Positions 39,800-49,693 are shown, numbered from the stretch's first letter. The stretch is 64,000 nucleotides of DNA from Anaerolineae bacterium (GCA_025055175.1 JANWYT010000002.1:1-64000); one strand, 5' to 3'. Made by a program: numbers and translations. Notes: generated by a model not told the origin, from the letters alone.

Positions 39800-41560
39800 A
39801 TGAGCAGCCCTGCGCTGGCCCTGGAGGGCTATATTGTTGCGTTGCGTGAAGAAGTGATCCGTCTGCTGAGCGACATGGCCGATAGCCTGAGCGACGAAGG
39901 CGAAACCAGCCTGGAAGACCGCCAGCGCTTGCGCGACATGGCCCGCGACCTGCGCGAGATGTTCTTCATGGTGGCGGTCATCGGCGAATTCAACGCGGGC
40001 AAATCGACCTTCGTCAACGCGCTGATTGGCGAGAGCCTGCTGCCGATGGGCATCACGCCGACCACCGAACATATCGAACTCATCCGCTACAATGAGGTGG
40101 CTGAGCGTGTACCAACCATGCGCGACGACGGTGTGCGCGAATGGGCGCACCCCAACATCGGCGCGCAAGGGGTGGCCATCGTCGACACGCCAGGGACGGG
40201 TTCGGTGTTCCAGCGTCATGAGAAGACTGCTAAGGCCTTTCTCCATCGCAGCGACCTCGTCCTCTTCATCATCTCGGCCAGGCAGGCCTTCGCCGAGTCT
40301 GAGCGCGCATATTTGGAACTAGCCAGGCAGTACAGCAAGAAGATTATCCTAGTCATCAACCAGATCGACACACTGACGCCAGCAGAGCAAGTCGAGGTGC
40401 GTCGCTTCGTCATGGATCAGGTCAAAGAGACGCTCCAGCTTGAGCCGATGATCTTCCTCACTTCGGCGCGCAACGCTTTGCAGGGACTAAACGACGAAGG
40501 CATGGACGGCTTGCGCGCCTACCTGCGCAGCATCTACGCCGATATGCCCCCAGCTGAGCAGAAGCTGCTGGCTCAGCTCAAGACAGCTGAAGGGCTGTTG
40601 AGCGGCTATCAAGCCAGGATACGTCAGCGCATCGACCTGGTGAAAGCCGACAGTGGCCAACTTGGCTTGTTAGAACAGGAGCTAGAACACCAGTCCTTCG
40701 GCATTGCGGCGCAGATGGCCCAGGCGCAAGCGGACATCGTGACTGCCATTGAAGGCATACGTGCGCGCGGCCTGGCCTTCATCGACGAACATTTCACCTT
40801 CAAGAAGTTGGGCAGCGACGTAGACCGCCAACAACTCCAGGTCGACTTCCAAGAGCGCGTCATTGGGCGGGCCGGACGCGACGTAGAAGAAGCCACCAAC
40901 CGCTACATCAACGCTGTGATCGACCAGAGTCGCGCCTATTGGCGCAGCGTCATCGAACGGCTCAACAGGCTTCGCGAACTGCTGGCTCAAGAAGCTAGCG
41001 CGCCTGACCAGAATATCTATGCTCAGCAGCGCGAGAGCCTGCAAGAAGCTATCCATATCGCCGAGGCGGAACTCAAGAGCTACGCCAGCGGCGCTATCCT
41101 GAGCGAGATGGAGGCCATCTTCAACGAGAGCGTGAGCGGTTTCCGCCGCAGCGCAATCTTCGCTGCTTTCGGCGTGATTGCGGCGGCTCTAGGTTTGCTC
41201 ACGCCTGGCCCACTAGTGGGCTTGGGAGCAGCACCACTAGCAGCGCCTGCTCTGGTGGCAGGCGCTGCAATGGTGGCTGTCTTTGGTGTGCCGGCCTACC
41301 GTTATCTGCGCCGCATCACCACCGAGACCAAGCGCGACTTCAACGCGCGTCTGGACTTGCTCAGCAAGAATTATAATGCGGCGTTGCAAGACCTGACTAA
41401 CCGCGAACGCCAGCGCCTTTTGCAGTTTGGTAAACAAATCCTTGTGCCAATCTTCAGCCGCCTGGAGGCGCTGGCTGAGCAGTATCGCCAGCAGGAGGCC
41501 GCTCTTGCTGTTCTTGCCAAACGTCTCAACGACCTGCGCGATAAAATTACGTCCAGCTAG
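39800..41560 (+). CDS. Dynamin-like GTPase, second of a tandem pair
   Basis: 586 aa. G1 GEFNAGKSTF (about 62-70), G2 PTTEHI, G3 DTPGTGS, G4 NQID. The helical middle region is followed by a Gly/Ala/Pro-rich hydrophobic hairpin (about 450-497), probably the membrane paddle, and a basic coiled coil. AAAGGAAG lies six bases before ATG. Sequence differs strongly from its neighbour outside the GTPase motifs, so the two are paralogues with separate roles rather than a recent duplication. Its stop shares CTAG with the convergent HDAC-like gene. Confidence 0.88.
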   Translation: MSSPALALEGYIVALREEVIRLLSDMADSLSDEGETSLEDRQRLRDMARDLREMFFMVAVIGEFNAGKSTFVNALIGESLLPMGITPTTEHIELIRYNEVAERVPTMRDDGVREWAHPNIGAQGVAIVDTPGTGSVFQRHEKTAKAFLHRSDLVLFIISARQAFAESERAYLELARQYSKKIILVINQIDTLTPAEQVEVRRFVMDQVKETLQLEPMIFLTSARNALQGLNDEGMDGLRAYLRSIYADMPPAEQKLLAQLKTAEGLLSGYQARIRQRIDLVKADSGQLGLLEQELEHQSFGIAAQMAQAQADIVTAIEGIRARGLAFIDEHFTFKKLGSDVDRQQLQVDFQERVIGRAGRDVEEATNRYINAVIDQSRAYWRSVIERLNRLRELLAQEASAPDQNIYAQQRESLQEAIHIAEAELKSYASGAILSEMEAIFNESVSGFRRSAIFAAFGVIAAALGLLTPGPLVGLGAAPLAAPALVAGAAMVAVFGVPAYRYLRRITTETKRDFNARLDLLSKNYNAALQDLTNRERQRLLQFGKQILVPIFSRLEALAEQYRQQEAALAVLAKRLNDLRDKITSS

Positions 41561-42597
41561 AGCTGGTGCAGGACTTTTAACTGGTCTAGGATCGGCGCGG
41601 GATCACGCTCTGGCCCCGCGTCGTCTTCCCCTAGTGGATCAGCGATCTCGTCTTCGCCTAGCAACACATGAGCCGCGTTGCGCATCCCGTAACCAATAGC
41701 GTCCAGATCATAGCCGCCCTCTTGGATGAAGATGAGCCGTCCATCGCAGCCATCCTCAGCGATTTGGCGCAACTCACGAGAGATATGAGCATAACCTGTC
41801 AAGGTGAGGCGCATACTGGCCAGAGGATCGCGCCAATGGGCGTCGTAGCCGGCGGAGACCAGCACGAGTTGAGGCTGAAAGCGCTTGGCAGCGGGGGCGA
41901 TGATCTCGCGGAAGAAGCGCAAATAGCTCTGGTCGCCATGCCCCCCCTGGAGCGGGATGTTGAGCGTCGCGCCCTTGCCCGCGCCTTTGCCCGTCTCACG
42001 CAGGCCACCAGAGCCAGGATAGTACGGGTACTGGTGCAGCGAGACGAAGTAGACGCTGGGGTCGTCATAGAAGATATCCTGCGTGCCGTTGCCGTGATGG
42101 ACGTCAAAATCGACGATCAGCACGCGTTCTAGGCCATAGTGCTGCTGAGCGTAGCGCGCAGCGATGGCGACGTTGTTCAGCAGGCAAAAGCCCATCGGAC
42201 GATAAGGGGTGGCGTGGTGGCCTGGGGGGCGCAGTGCCACCAGCCCATTATGAGCCTCGCCCTGCATGACAACGTCGACAGCCATCAGCGCTGCTTGAAC
42301 CGCCAGGCGGGCAATTTCGTAAGATTGAGGCGTAGCGTAGGTGTCGGCGTCAATCATAGCGACCTTGCTCTGTTCGCTCGTCCATTGCAGTAGCTCCAGC
42401 ATATCAGGATGGTGACAAGCTTCTAACCAGCGCATGGCAGCGGGCTGTTGAGGCTGCAGAGACAGCAAGCGTTCGTCCAAACGCGCTCCGCGCAGCACGC
42501 GCCAGATAGTCTCCAGACGTTCAGGACGTTCTGGGTGGTTGTAGTGCGCTAAGTGGTGATCGATGAAGCGCGGATGGGTGACATAAGCTGTCGTCAT
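41557..42597 (-). CDS. Histone-deacetylase-family (AcuC/HDAC-like) hydrolase
   Basis: 346 aa. Class-II HDAC-type features are intact: NHPERPERL, the RPPGHHA His pair, zinc ligands in DFDVHHGNGT and AGYDAHWRDPL, and the GGYDL loop. Bacterial members remove acetyl groups from polyamines or from lysine in enzymes such as acetyl-CoA synthetase; which applies is unknown. Start chosen at 42597 where family similarity begins; ten residues further upstream are possible. A polyamine-type decarboxylase elsewhere in the window does not by itself imply a link. Confidence 0.9.
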   Translation of the reverse strand: MTTAYVTHPRFIDHHLAHYNHPERPERLETIWRVLRGARLDERLLSLQPQQPAAMRWLEACHHPDMLELLQWTSEQSKVAMIDADTYATPQSYEIARLAVQAALMAVDVVMQGEAHNGLVALRPPGHHATPYRPMGFCLLNNVAIAARYAQQHYGLERVLIVDFDVHHGNGTQDIFYDDPSVYFVSLHQYPYYPGSGGLRETGKGAGKGATLNIPLQGGHGDQSYLRFFREIIAPAAKRFQPQLVLVSAGYDAHWRDPLASMRLTLTGYAHISRELRQIAEDGCDGRLIFIQEGGYDLDAIGYGMRNAAHVLLGEDEIADPLGEDDAGPERDPAPILDQLKVLHQL

Positions 42598-42679
42598 GGA
42601 TAGGTTCACTTTCTCGTGGTTGCGCACTAGCGCAGGACAGACGATGATTAAGGGGATAACTATACAGTTTGTTCTCGTG

Positions 42680-42703
42680 GCTGATTATAATGCTGATTAT
42701 AAT
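42680..42703 (+). promoter_or_regulatory. Tandemly duplicated -10 region before the AAA gene
   Basis: GCTGATTATAAT occurs twice in direct tandem (42680-42691 and 42692-42703), each containing an exact TATAAT. No clear -35 lies at 17 bases from either. They end 18 bases before the GTG start. Confidence 0.5.
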
Positions 42704-42720
42704 AAAGCAGGGTAAAAAGT

Positions 42721-44181
42721 GTGAGTTTGTCACCTCGCATGGGCCAACAAGGGCCATCTAACAATCGCCAGAACAATCGCCGTCGTCGCGCGCTCAAGTC
42801 TTTCCTCAATCCGCCGCGTCGCCGCAGCGGCAACTACAGAATTCGCAAACAGCGCCACAAGCGCCGAGACAAGGACGTGCCAATGCAATATGAACGCCTC
42901 GTTCAGTGGGCGACGAAGATTTGGAAGGAACGCAACCCTGACAAACCTTATGTAACCATCTGGGCCTCGGCGGAATGCAGCAATCGCATTGCCCAGCAAC
43001 AGGTCAAACCCGGTCGTCGTCTGAAAGGCCGCGCTCGGTATGAGGGCCTCGAACCCCTCGATGCGCCGGTCATCGTCCCCATCAGCGACTACAGCGCGCG
43101 CGGCAAGCAGACTGTACTGACCTCCACGGCCGGCGCAATGGCCTACAAATTTTCTATACCAGAGAGTGGAGAACACTTTGAGGTCATCTACGCCAGCTCG
43201 TACTTCGACGACGACGTACAAGACTTGACAGCCATTGCCCTCGTTGAAGAGCGCTACCTAGAGACCTGGGCCGCATTCGAAGCGCTGTGTGGCCGCGTTG
43301 TGCGACCTCGCATTCAGCGGCGGCGTGATGTCTATATTATCGGCGGCACAGACGCCTTCTTCGACCCTGTGGTGGAGTGGAGCGACGTCATCCTGGACGA
43401 AAGCCTCAAACACGACATCTTCGATGACATCGAAGCCTTCTTCTCCGAAGGTGTGGATATCTATCGCAAGTTGAAGCTGACCCCTTTCCGCAAGCTGCTC
43501 CTGGCAGGCGTGCCAGGGACGGGCAAGACCATGCTCTGCGCGGCGCTAGCTAAACACGCCCTCAATCGTCGACGTATCGTCGTCTACGTCAGCGGCTCTG
43601 ATCGTGACGGCGCGACTTTTGAGAAGATTCAACGTGCCTTCCAAGCAGTGGCTAATGCGCGCTTCCCGACCCTGCTGATCGTCGAAGAGATTGACGCATA
43701 CCTACGCGGCGATGACAAGGCGCGTATCCTGAACGTCTTGGATGGCATCGAGTCGCCCAATAATCCCAAAGGCACGCTCATGCTAGCCACGACTAACTAT
43801 CCAGAAGTGATTGACGACCGCATTTTCAAGCGGCCTGGTCGTCTGGATCGCATCTTCATCGTGCCGACTATCGAAGAAGAAGCCCTGGCCGAGCGTATGC
43901 TGCGCCACTACATGGCTGAACAATGGTTGGACGATCACCGCGTTGTCGTGCCAAAGCTGGTGAGTCAGCCTGGCGCTTTCGTTCGCGAGATTGCTCTGCA
44001 CGCTCGCATGTTGGCAGCTCATGAGCGCAAGACAGTCGTCACCACCGACATGTTAGATAAGTCAGTGGACAGCCTGCTCAAACAAATGCGCCTAGATGGT
44101 AACTTCCTAGCACAGCGTCGTCCTCTAGGCCTGGAAGCGCGACCACCCATTCGTCGTCGCGCTGGTCTGGATGATGTATGA
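42721..44181 (+). CDS. AAA-family ATPase with basic N-terminal tail
   Basis: 486 aa from a GTG with AGGG 8 bases upstream. Residues 14-55 are rich in Arg/Lys/Asn. A domain of unknown fold (55-200) precedes a classical AAA module: Walker A GVPGTGKT (263-270), Walker B LLIVEEID, sensor 1 ATTNYPE, and the second region of homology RIFKRPGRLDRIF with two arginine fingers. The C-terminus (455-486) is again basic. The AAA part resembles single-ring remodelers; the basic tails suggest nucleic-acid or ribosome binding. Its stop overlaps the RlmI-like start (ATGA). Confidence 0.78.
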   Translation: MSLSPRMGQQGPSNNRQNNRRRRALKSFLNPPRRRSGNYRIRKQRHKRRDKDVPMQYERLVQWATKIWKERNPDKPYVTIWASAECSNRIAQQQVKPGRRLKGRARYEGLEPLDAPVIVPISDYSARGKQTVLTSTAGAMAYKFSIPESGEHFEVIYASSYFDDDVQDLTAIALVEERYLETWAAFEALCGRVVRPRIQRRRDVYIIGGTDAFFDPVVEWSDVILDESLKHDIFDDIEAFFSEGVDIYRKLKLTPFRKLLLAGVPGTGKTMLCAALAKHALNRRRIVVYVSGSDRDGATFEKIQRAFQAVANARFPTLLIVEEIDAYLRGDDKARILNVLDGIESPNNPKGTLMLATTNYPEVIDDRIFKRPGRLDRIFIVPTIEEEALAERMLRHYMAEQWLDDHRVVVPKLVSQPGAFVREIALHARMLAAHERKTVVTTDMLDKSVDSLLKQMRLDGNFLAQRRPLGLEARPPIRRRAGLDDV

Positions 44182-45386
44182 AGTATCCGCGCCTCATCAT
44201 CGCGCAAGACCGCGAGAAGCCCGTACGCCAGCGTCATCCCTGGGTGTTCAGCGGAGCGATCGCCCGCACTGAGGGCGATCCACAACCTGGTGATCTAGTG
44301 GACGTGCGCGCTCATGATGGTGAATTTCTGGCGCGCGGCTACTACAACCCACGCTCGCAGATTCAGGCTCGTCTGCTGACCTGGCGCGACGAGCCGCTGA
44401 ATGACGCATGGTGGCGCCAGCAACTTGGACGCGCTCTGGAGACACGTCGTTTCATGCGCACCAATCAAGCCTGCGCGCTGCGCCTGGTCAACGCTGAGAG
44501 CGACTATTTGCCTGGCCTGATTGTCGATCAGTATGGCAGCGTCCTGGTCTTACAAGCTCTCACGCTTTACATCGATCAGCACAAGCAGCGGATTGCTGGC
44601 CTGCTGGCTGATCTGCTCCAGCCGCGCACCATTTACGAACGCAGCGATGTTGATGTGCGCGCTAAAGAAGGCCTCAAGCGCACAACTGGCCTACTTTGGG
44701 GTGAAGAGCCACCTGAGCGCTTCACGTACACCGAAGCCAGTCATGTGACCCACTTATGGGTGGATGTGAAGCACGGCCACAAGACGGGCGCTTATCTCGA
44801 TCAGCGCGACAATCGCTACTGGGTGCAGTCGGCAGTAGATAGCTTAACAGGTGAGGTGCGCCTGCTCAATCTGTTCAGTTACAGCGGCGGCTTTGGCGTG
44901 GTGGCAGCAGAGGGCGAGAATCGACAGCGCTTGCACATCGTCAATGTGGATAGCAGCAACTCGGCCCTGGCATTGGCGGCAGATAACGCTCGGCTCAACC
45001 ATGTACCGCACCATGAAGAAATCGAGGCTGACGCTCTGGATTTCTTGCGCCAAGAGGCGCGCAGCAGCGCGCGCTACGATGTCGTCGTCCTTGATCCACC
45101 CAAGTTCGCTCACAACAAAGAGCAGATCGACAGCGCCGCGCGCGGCTACAAAGACCTCAACCTCAATGCTTTCCGCGTCATCCGCGAAGGCGGCTATTTA
45201 GCGACGTTCTCTTGTTCCGGTTCGATCAGCCGCGACTTGTTCCAGAAGATCGTCTTCGGCGCGTTGGCCGACTCTGGACGACAAGCCCAGATCGTGCGTC
45301 ATCTGCAGGCTGCTCCCGACCATCCTATCGCGCTCACTTTCCCCGAAGGTGAGTACTTGAAGGGCTTGCTGCTGCGCGTGTGGTGA
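44178..45386 (+). CDS. rlmI: Class I rRNA large-subunit methyltransferase, RlmI-like
   Basis: 402 aa. N-terminal PUA domain (HPWVFSGAI ... GDLVDVRAHDGEFLARG), an EEHEE-type linker and a SAM-dependent methyltransferase with NLFSYSGGFGV, the catalytic-loop LDPPKF and FSCSGSIS, where the Cys fits an m5C nucleophile. E. coli RlmI makes m5C1962 in 23S rRNA. It starts inside the AAA ATPase stop codon, so translation of the two is coupled. Confidence 0.88.
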   Translation: MKYPRLIIAQDREKPVRQRHPWVFSGAIARTEGDPQPGDLVDVRAHDGEFLARGYYNPRSQIQARLLTWRDEPLNDAWWRQQLGRALETRRFMRTNQACALRLVNAESDYLPGLIVDQYGSVLVLQALTLYIDQHKQRIAGLLADLLQPRTIYERSDVDVRAKEGLKRTTGLLWGEEPPERFTYTEASHVTHLWVDVKHGHKTGAYLDQRDNRYWVQSAVDSLTGEVRLLNLFSYSGGFGVVAAEGENRQRLHIVNVDSSNSALALAADNARLNHVPHHEEIEADALDFLRQEARSSARYDVVVLDPPKFAHNKEQIDSAARGYKDLNLNAFRVIREGGYLATFSCSGSISRDLFQKIVFGALADSGRQAQIVRHLQAAPDHPIALTFPEGEYLKGLLLRVW

Positions 45387-45413
45387 AACACAGCTTTCTA
45401 TGCTACACTGGCG

Positions 45414-45425
45414 GAACATTTGTTC
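45414..45425. promoter_or_regulatory. LexA (SOS) box before uvrB
   Basis: GAACATTTGTTC, a perfect GAAC-N4-GTTC palindrome of the Gram-positive LexA/DinR type. It begins 5 bases after a possible -10 (TACACT, 45404-45409, with TG upstream) and 17 bases before the uvrB ATG, so a bound repressor would cover the transcription start. Confidence 0.65.
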
Positions 45426-45441
45426 TATCTAAGGATCGCTC

Positions 45442-47460
45442 ATGCCCCCGCTTCAGATCGTCTCCCCGTATAAGCCCACTGGCGATCAGCCACGCGCTAT
45501 TGAACAGATGGTGGCTAACATCCAGGCAGGCGTCCAAAAGCAGACCTTGCTTGGCGCGACAGGCACAGGCAAGACCTTCAGCATCAGCTGTGTGATTGAG
45601 CGCCTTCAACGTCCGACGCTAGTCTTGGCCCACAACAAGACGTTGGCGGCGCAGTTGTTTGCGGAGTTCAAAGAGCTTTTCCCCAACAACGCCGTCGAAT
45701 ATTTCGTCAGCTACTACGACTACTATCAGCCAGAGGCTTATGTGCCGCGCCACGACCTGTACATCGAGAAGCAGACGCAGATCAACGAGCAGATTGAGCG
45801 TCTGCGCCTCTCTACATCGGCTTCGCTGCTGACGCGGCGCGATGTGATTATCGTAGCGTCGGTGTCATGCATTTACGGTATTGGCGACCCCAACAGTTGG
45901 CGGCAGGCTTCTGTACCAATCCAAGTTGGCGATACAATCCGCCGCGACCGCCTACTGCGTGACCTGGTGCGCATTCAGTATGCGCGCAACGACATGACGC
46001 TCAAGCGTGGCTGCTTCCGCGTGCGCGGCGACACTCTGGAGATCATCCCTGGCTATAGCGAAGTGGCCTATCGTGTTGCCCTATTCGGCGATGAAGTAGA
46101 ACGGATCACTGAGTTTGACCCTTTGACCGGCGAAATTTTGGCGACTCATCCGCAGATCACCATCTTCCCTGCGCGCGAATACATCAGCGCTGATGAGAAC
46201 ATCCGTCAAGCTGTGCTAGACATCGAGCAGGAGCTGGAGGAACGCCTAGCTGTGCTGCGCCAAGAGAACAAGCTGGTGGAAGCGCAGCGTCTGGAGCAGC
46301 GCGTGCGCTACGATATCGACATGATCCGCGAGGTGGGCTTCACTAGCGGCATTGAGAATTACTCGCGCCACATGGAACAGCGCCCTCCAGGCAGCCCTCC
46401 CTTCACTCTGTTAGATTACATGCCGTCCGATTATCTGTTGGTGATCGACGAAAGCCACATGACTATCCCTCAGCTGCGCGGCATGTATAATGGGGATCGT
46501 CAGCGCAAGCAGGTCTTGGTCGATTATGGCTTCCGCTTACCTAGCGCGCTAGACAACCGTCCGCTGCGCTTTGAAGAGATTGAGGATCGCATTGGTACGG
46601 TCATCTTCACTAGCGCTACTCCAGGCCTTTACGAGCGCGAACACTCTGAGCGCGTCGTTGAACAGATCATCCGTCCCACGGGAATCCTCGATCCACAGAT
46701 CGACGTGCGTCCGACGACGGGCCAGGTGGATGACCTGCTGCAAGAAGTGGCGGCGCGCATCAAGAAGGGACAGCGCGCTCTCGTGACGACGCTCACTCAG
46801 CGCATGGCGGAGGAGATGGCCGGCTACTTGAACGAGATGGGGATCAAGGCTCACTATCTGCACGCTGAGATTGACACGATCGAGCGCGTGGAGATTCTGC
46901 GCGACTTGCGCATGGGCGTTTACGATGTTGTCGTGGGGATCAATCTGCTGCGCGAGGGTTTAGACCTACCTGAAGTCTCGCTGGTGGCCATCATGGACGC
47001 CGACAAAGAGGGCTTCTTGCGCAGCGACTCAGCGCTCATCCAGACGATAGGTCGTGCTGCGCGCCACGTCGAGGGCAAGGTGATTATGTACGCCGACAAG
47101 ATCACCGACTCAATGAAGCGGGCTATCGACGAGACCGTGCGCCGTCGCGAAGTGCAGGAAGCCTACAACCGCCAACACGGCATTGAGCCGCAACAAATCG
47201 TCAAACAAATCCGCGATTTGACCGACCGCGTGAAGGCTTTGGCGATGGACGGGGAGGATGGCGTCGAAGCCAAGCCCGACGCCAGCAAGCTGAGCGCTGA
47301 CAGGCTTGCTAAGATGATCCGCGACCTAGAGAAAGAGATGAAGGCGGCGGCGCAGGCGTTGGAATTTGAGAAGGCCGCTGCGTTGCGCGACCAGATTTTT
47401 GAGCTGCGCGGCCTGCTGGCAGAGAGGCAGGGGGCTGAGGGGAATCTGCTGTTGACCTGA
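45442..47460 (+). CDS. uvrB: Excinuclease ABC subunit B
   Basis: 672 aa. Walker A GATGTGKT near the N-terminus, the beta-hairpin [12 protein letters not shown] that clamps damaged DNA, helicase motifs including DEAD-like IDESHMT, and a C-terminal UVR motif ([20 protein letters not shown]) for UvrC contact. It verifies lesions in nucleotide-excision repair. AAGGAT lies 7 bases before ATG. The SOS box upstream indicates damage induction. Confidence 0.97.
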   Translation: MPPLQIVSPYKPTGDQPRAIEQMVANIQAGVQKQTLLGATGTGKTFSISCVIERLQRPTLVLAHNKTLAAQLFAEFKELFPNNAVEYFVSYYDYYQPEAYVPRHDLYIEKQTQINEQIERLRLSTSASLLTRRDVIIVASVSCIYGIGDPNSWRQASVPIQVGDTIRRDRLLRDLVRIQYARNDMTLKRGCFRVRGDTLEIIPGYSEVAYRVALFGDEVERITEFDPLTGEILATHPQITIFPAREYISADENIRQAVLDIEQELEERLAVLRQENKLVEAQRLEQRVRYDIDMIREVGFTSGIENYSRHMEQRPPGSPPFTLLDYMPSDYLLVIDESHMTIPQLRGMYNGDRQRKQVLVDYGFRLPSALDNRPLRFEEIEDRIGTVIFTSATPGLYEREHSERVVEQIIRPTGILDPQIDVRPTTGQVDDLLQEVAARIKKGQRALVTTLTQRMAEEMAGYLNEMGIKAHYLHAEIDTIERVEILRDLRMGVYDVVVGINLLREGLDLPEVSLVAIMDADKEGFLRSDSALIQTIGRAARHVEGKVIMYADKITDSMKRAIDETVRRREVQEAYNRQHGIEPQQIVKQIRDLTDRVKALAMDGEDGVEAKPDASKLSADRLAKMIRDLEKEMKAAAQALEFEKAAALRDQIFELRGLLAERQGAEGNLLLT

Positions 47461-47473
47461 GGCTGTCGTATGA

Positions 47474-47500
47474 TGGGGCATGAAGTCGCTCCATGCCCCA
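47474..47500 (+). terminator. Hairpin between convergent uvrB and tpx
   Basis: Perfect 9-bp stem TGGGGCATG (47474-47482) with CATGCCCCA (47492-47500), loop of nine. No U-tract on either side, so termination would be weak or factor-assisted. Confidence 0.5.
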
Positions 47501-47512
47501 CAAGCTGCGCGA

Positions 47513-48022
47513 TCAGAGCAGGCTCTTGGCGGCTTCCAGTGCAGCGACGAAGTTCACTTCGTTGCCGATGACTGGCACATATTCGGCATAGCGCACGATG
47601 TTCTCTTCGTCTAGGACGAAGACGGCGCGCTGGCAAATGCGCCAATCCACGTCGTGGACGCCGTAGGCATCGGCGAAAGCCATGTCCATGTAAGTGCTGA
47701 GCGTCTCCGTCTTGTCAATGCCCTCGGTGGCGCAGTAGCGCTTGAGAGCGAAGGGCAGATCAGCGCTCACAGTGAGGATCACTACATCATCGCCGAGTTC
47801 AGCGGCTTCCTGGTTGAAGCGGCGCGTCTGAGCCGAGCAAACGCTGGTATCGACTGAAGGCACAGTGCTGATGATCTTGACCTTGCCGGCGTAATGAGCC
47901 AGCGTGCGTTCGCTACGATCCGTCGCTAGCAGCTTGAAGTCGGGGGCTTTGCTGCCGACCTTGAGCATGTCGCCTTGCACGCGATGTTCGTTTTGACCAA
48001 CCATCATCCCTGGACGGCTCAT
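47513..48022 (-). CDS. tpx: Thiol peroxidase (Tpx, atypical 2-Cys peroxiredoxin)
   Basis: 169 aa. Peroxidatic Cys62 in PSVDTSVC and resolving Cys97 in KRYCATEG are at the positions typical of Tpx. It reduces hydroperoxides with thioredoxin as donor. The fold is complete to the final LEAAKSLL. The long minus-strand series from rpmH ends here, but a 50-base gap before it leaves room for its own promoter. Confidence 0.96.
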   Translation of the reverse strand: MSRPGMMVGQNEHRVQGDMLKVGSKAPDFKLLATDRSERTLAHYAGKVKIISTVPSVDTSVCSAQTRRFNQEAAELGDDVVILTVSADLPFALKRYCATEGIDKTETLSTYMDMAFADAYGVHDVDWRICQRAVFVLDEENIVRYAEYVPVIGNEVNFVAALEAAKSLL

Positions 48023-48073
48023 GGGATTGTCTCTCCTGTGTATAGGCTAGGCTTTAGTCGCAGCGAGTTTAGC

Positions 48074-49660
48074 TCACAGCCCGCCGTAGCGCCACGTGCC
48101 ATCAGTCATCGTTCCCAATACGCTAATGTCTAGGAGCGCGTCAGCTGGGATGGTCGTCGGATCGCGATCAAGAGCCACTAGATCGGCATAGAAGCCCACC
48201 GCTAGCTTGCCTAAGCGGTCTTCGGCGTAGGCGGCATAGGCCGGCCCTGAGGTGTAGCCGCGCAGAGCTTCTTCAATGCTCAGGCGTGCTTCAGGATACC
48301 AGCCGCCAGGCGGCCAGCCATTGGCGCGCTGACGCGTGACCGCCGCATGGATTCCCGCCAGCGGGTTGAATGGCTCTACTGGCGAGTCCGAGCCGAAAGC
48401 ACATACCACACCCTGATCGAGCTGCACGCGCGGATTGTAAGCTAGGCGTGATCTGCTACCCCAGTAGCGATCCGCCAACTCTATGTCGGATGTGGCGTGG
48501 ATGGGCTGCATAGAGGCGATGATTTGCAGCTCAGCTAGGCGGCCTGCGTCGTCGGCGTGGATGAGCTGGACATGTTCAATGCGATGGCGTCGCTGTGCAG
48601 GCGCAATGCCTGCTTGGGCTTCGACGCGGCGCGCATGAGCGTACACGTCCAGCACGTCGCGCACGGCTTGGTCACCGATGGCGTGGATCGTGGCTGACAA
48701 GCCATTCAAAGTAGCGCGTTCCACTAGGGCCTGCATGATGTCTTTAGGGACGACGACGACCCCATAATTGTGTGGCTCACCTTCATAAGGTTGGATCATA
48801 AGAGCAGTGCGCGCCCCCAGTGCGCCGTCGGCGAACAGCTTCAGGCCGCCGAACTTTATCCAGTCGTCGCCGTAGTTGGTGCGTATGCCCAGCGACAAGG
48901 CGGCTTCTAGCCAGGGTTGATTAATCTGCTTGACGACGCGCATGGCCAACGCACCTTCCTCGCGCATTATCTCAAGGGCCATCATGCACGAAGGATTGTC
49001 GTAATCATGAAAGCCCGTCAGGCCCTGGGACAGCGCGCTCTCTTGGGTGCGGCGCATGAGCTGCGCCATTTGCTGTGGGTTATCTTCAAAGGGTCGGATC
49101 AGCCGCATGGCAGTCTCCAGCAGAATGCCTGTCGGCTGATCCTGCTCGTCACGCACAATCTTCCCGCCGATGGGATTGGGCGCGTCTGCAATGCCAGCAG
49201 CGCGCAGAGCGGCGCTGTTGACCCAAGCGGCGTGGCCACTGCGCGCCACTAGGTAGACCTTGCAGCGGGGCGCGACGGCGTCTAAGTCAGCAGCGCTGGG
49301 CAGAGAGCCGTCGCTCCATGTGCCATGCGACCAACCATAGCCTAGCAGCCAATCTTCTTCGTTCAGAGATTGCGCGGCTTGGGCTACGCGGGCCAGGGCT
49401 TCATCTTTGCCTACGTTGAACAAGTCGAGGCCGTTGAGCGCGCGTGTCGTCCATTCCCAATGCAAGTGAGAGTCGATCAGCCCAGGGATGAGCGCTGCGC
49501 CGTTGGCGTTGAGCTTGCGCGTGTGGGGCTGAGCCAGGGCTAGCACGTCGTCGTCGCTGCCTACGGCAGCTATGCGCCCCTGATGGATGGCCAGAGCCTG
49601 AGCGCGCGGGCGCGAGTCGTCCAGGGTGATGATGGTGGCATTGTAGATGATCGTGTCCAT
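48074..49660 (-). CDS. Amidohydrolase family 3 protein (YtcJ-like)
   Basis: 528 aa. The N-terminal beta-sandwich half is followed by the metal motif GLIDSHLHWEW, further His ligands in IHAIGDQAV and EHVQLIHADD, and an Asp in GSDSPVEPFNPL. The C-terminal sandwich is complete (KLAVGFYADLVALD). YtcJ-like enzymes hydrolyse amides or related bonds; no substrate is suggested by the neighbours. It follows the PfkB-type kinase by 33 bases. Confidence 0.88.
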   Translation of the reverse strand: MDTIIYNATIITLDDSRPRAQALAIHQGRIAAVGSDDDVLALAQPHTRKLNANGAALIPGLIDSHLHWEWTTRALNGLDLFNVGKDEALARVAQAAQSLNEEDWLLGYGWSHGTWSDGSLPSAADLDAVAPRCKVYLVARSGHAAWVNSAALRAAGIADAPNPIGGKIVRDEQDQPTGILLETAMRLIRPFEDNPQQMAQLMRRTQESALSQGLTGFHDYDNPSCMMALEIMREEGALAMRVVKQINQPWLEAALSLGIRTNYGDDWIKFGGLKLFADGALGARTALMIQPYEGEPHNYGVVVVPKDIMQALVERATLNGLSATIHAIGDQAVRDVLDVYAHARRVEAQAGIAPAQRRHRIEHVQLIHADDAGRLAELQIIASMQPIHATSDIELADRYWGSRSRLAYNPRVQLDQGVVCAFGSDSPVEPFNPLAGIHAAVTRQRANGWPPGGWYPEARLSIEEALRGYTSGPAYAAYAEDRLGKLAVGFYADLVALDRDPTTIPADALLDISVLGTMTDGTWRYGGL

Positions 49661-49693
49661 GAAGAGCTTCTCTGTTTTGTCTGTGCGAGCGCT

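Noticed and set aside
37916-44181. Anti-phage defence island (dynamins plus AAA ATPase)
   Set aside because: The region has no nuclease, integrase or mobile border; the HDAC-like gene between them is housekeeping in type. Kept only as separate observations.
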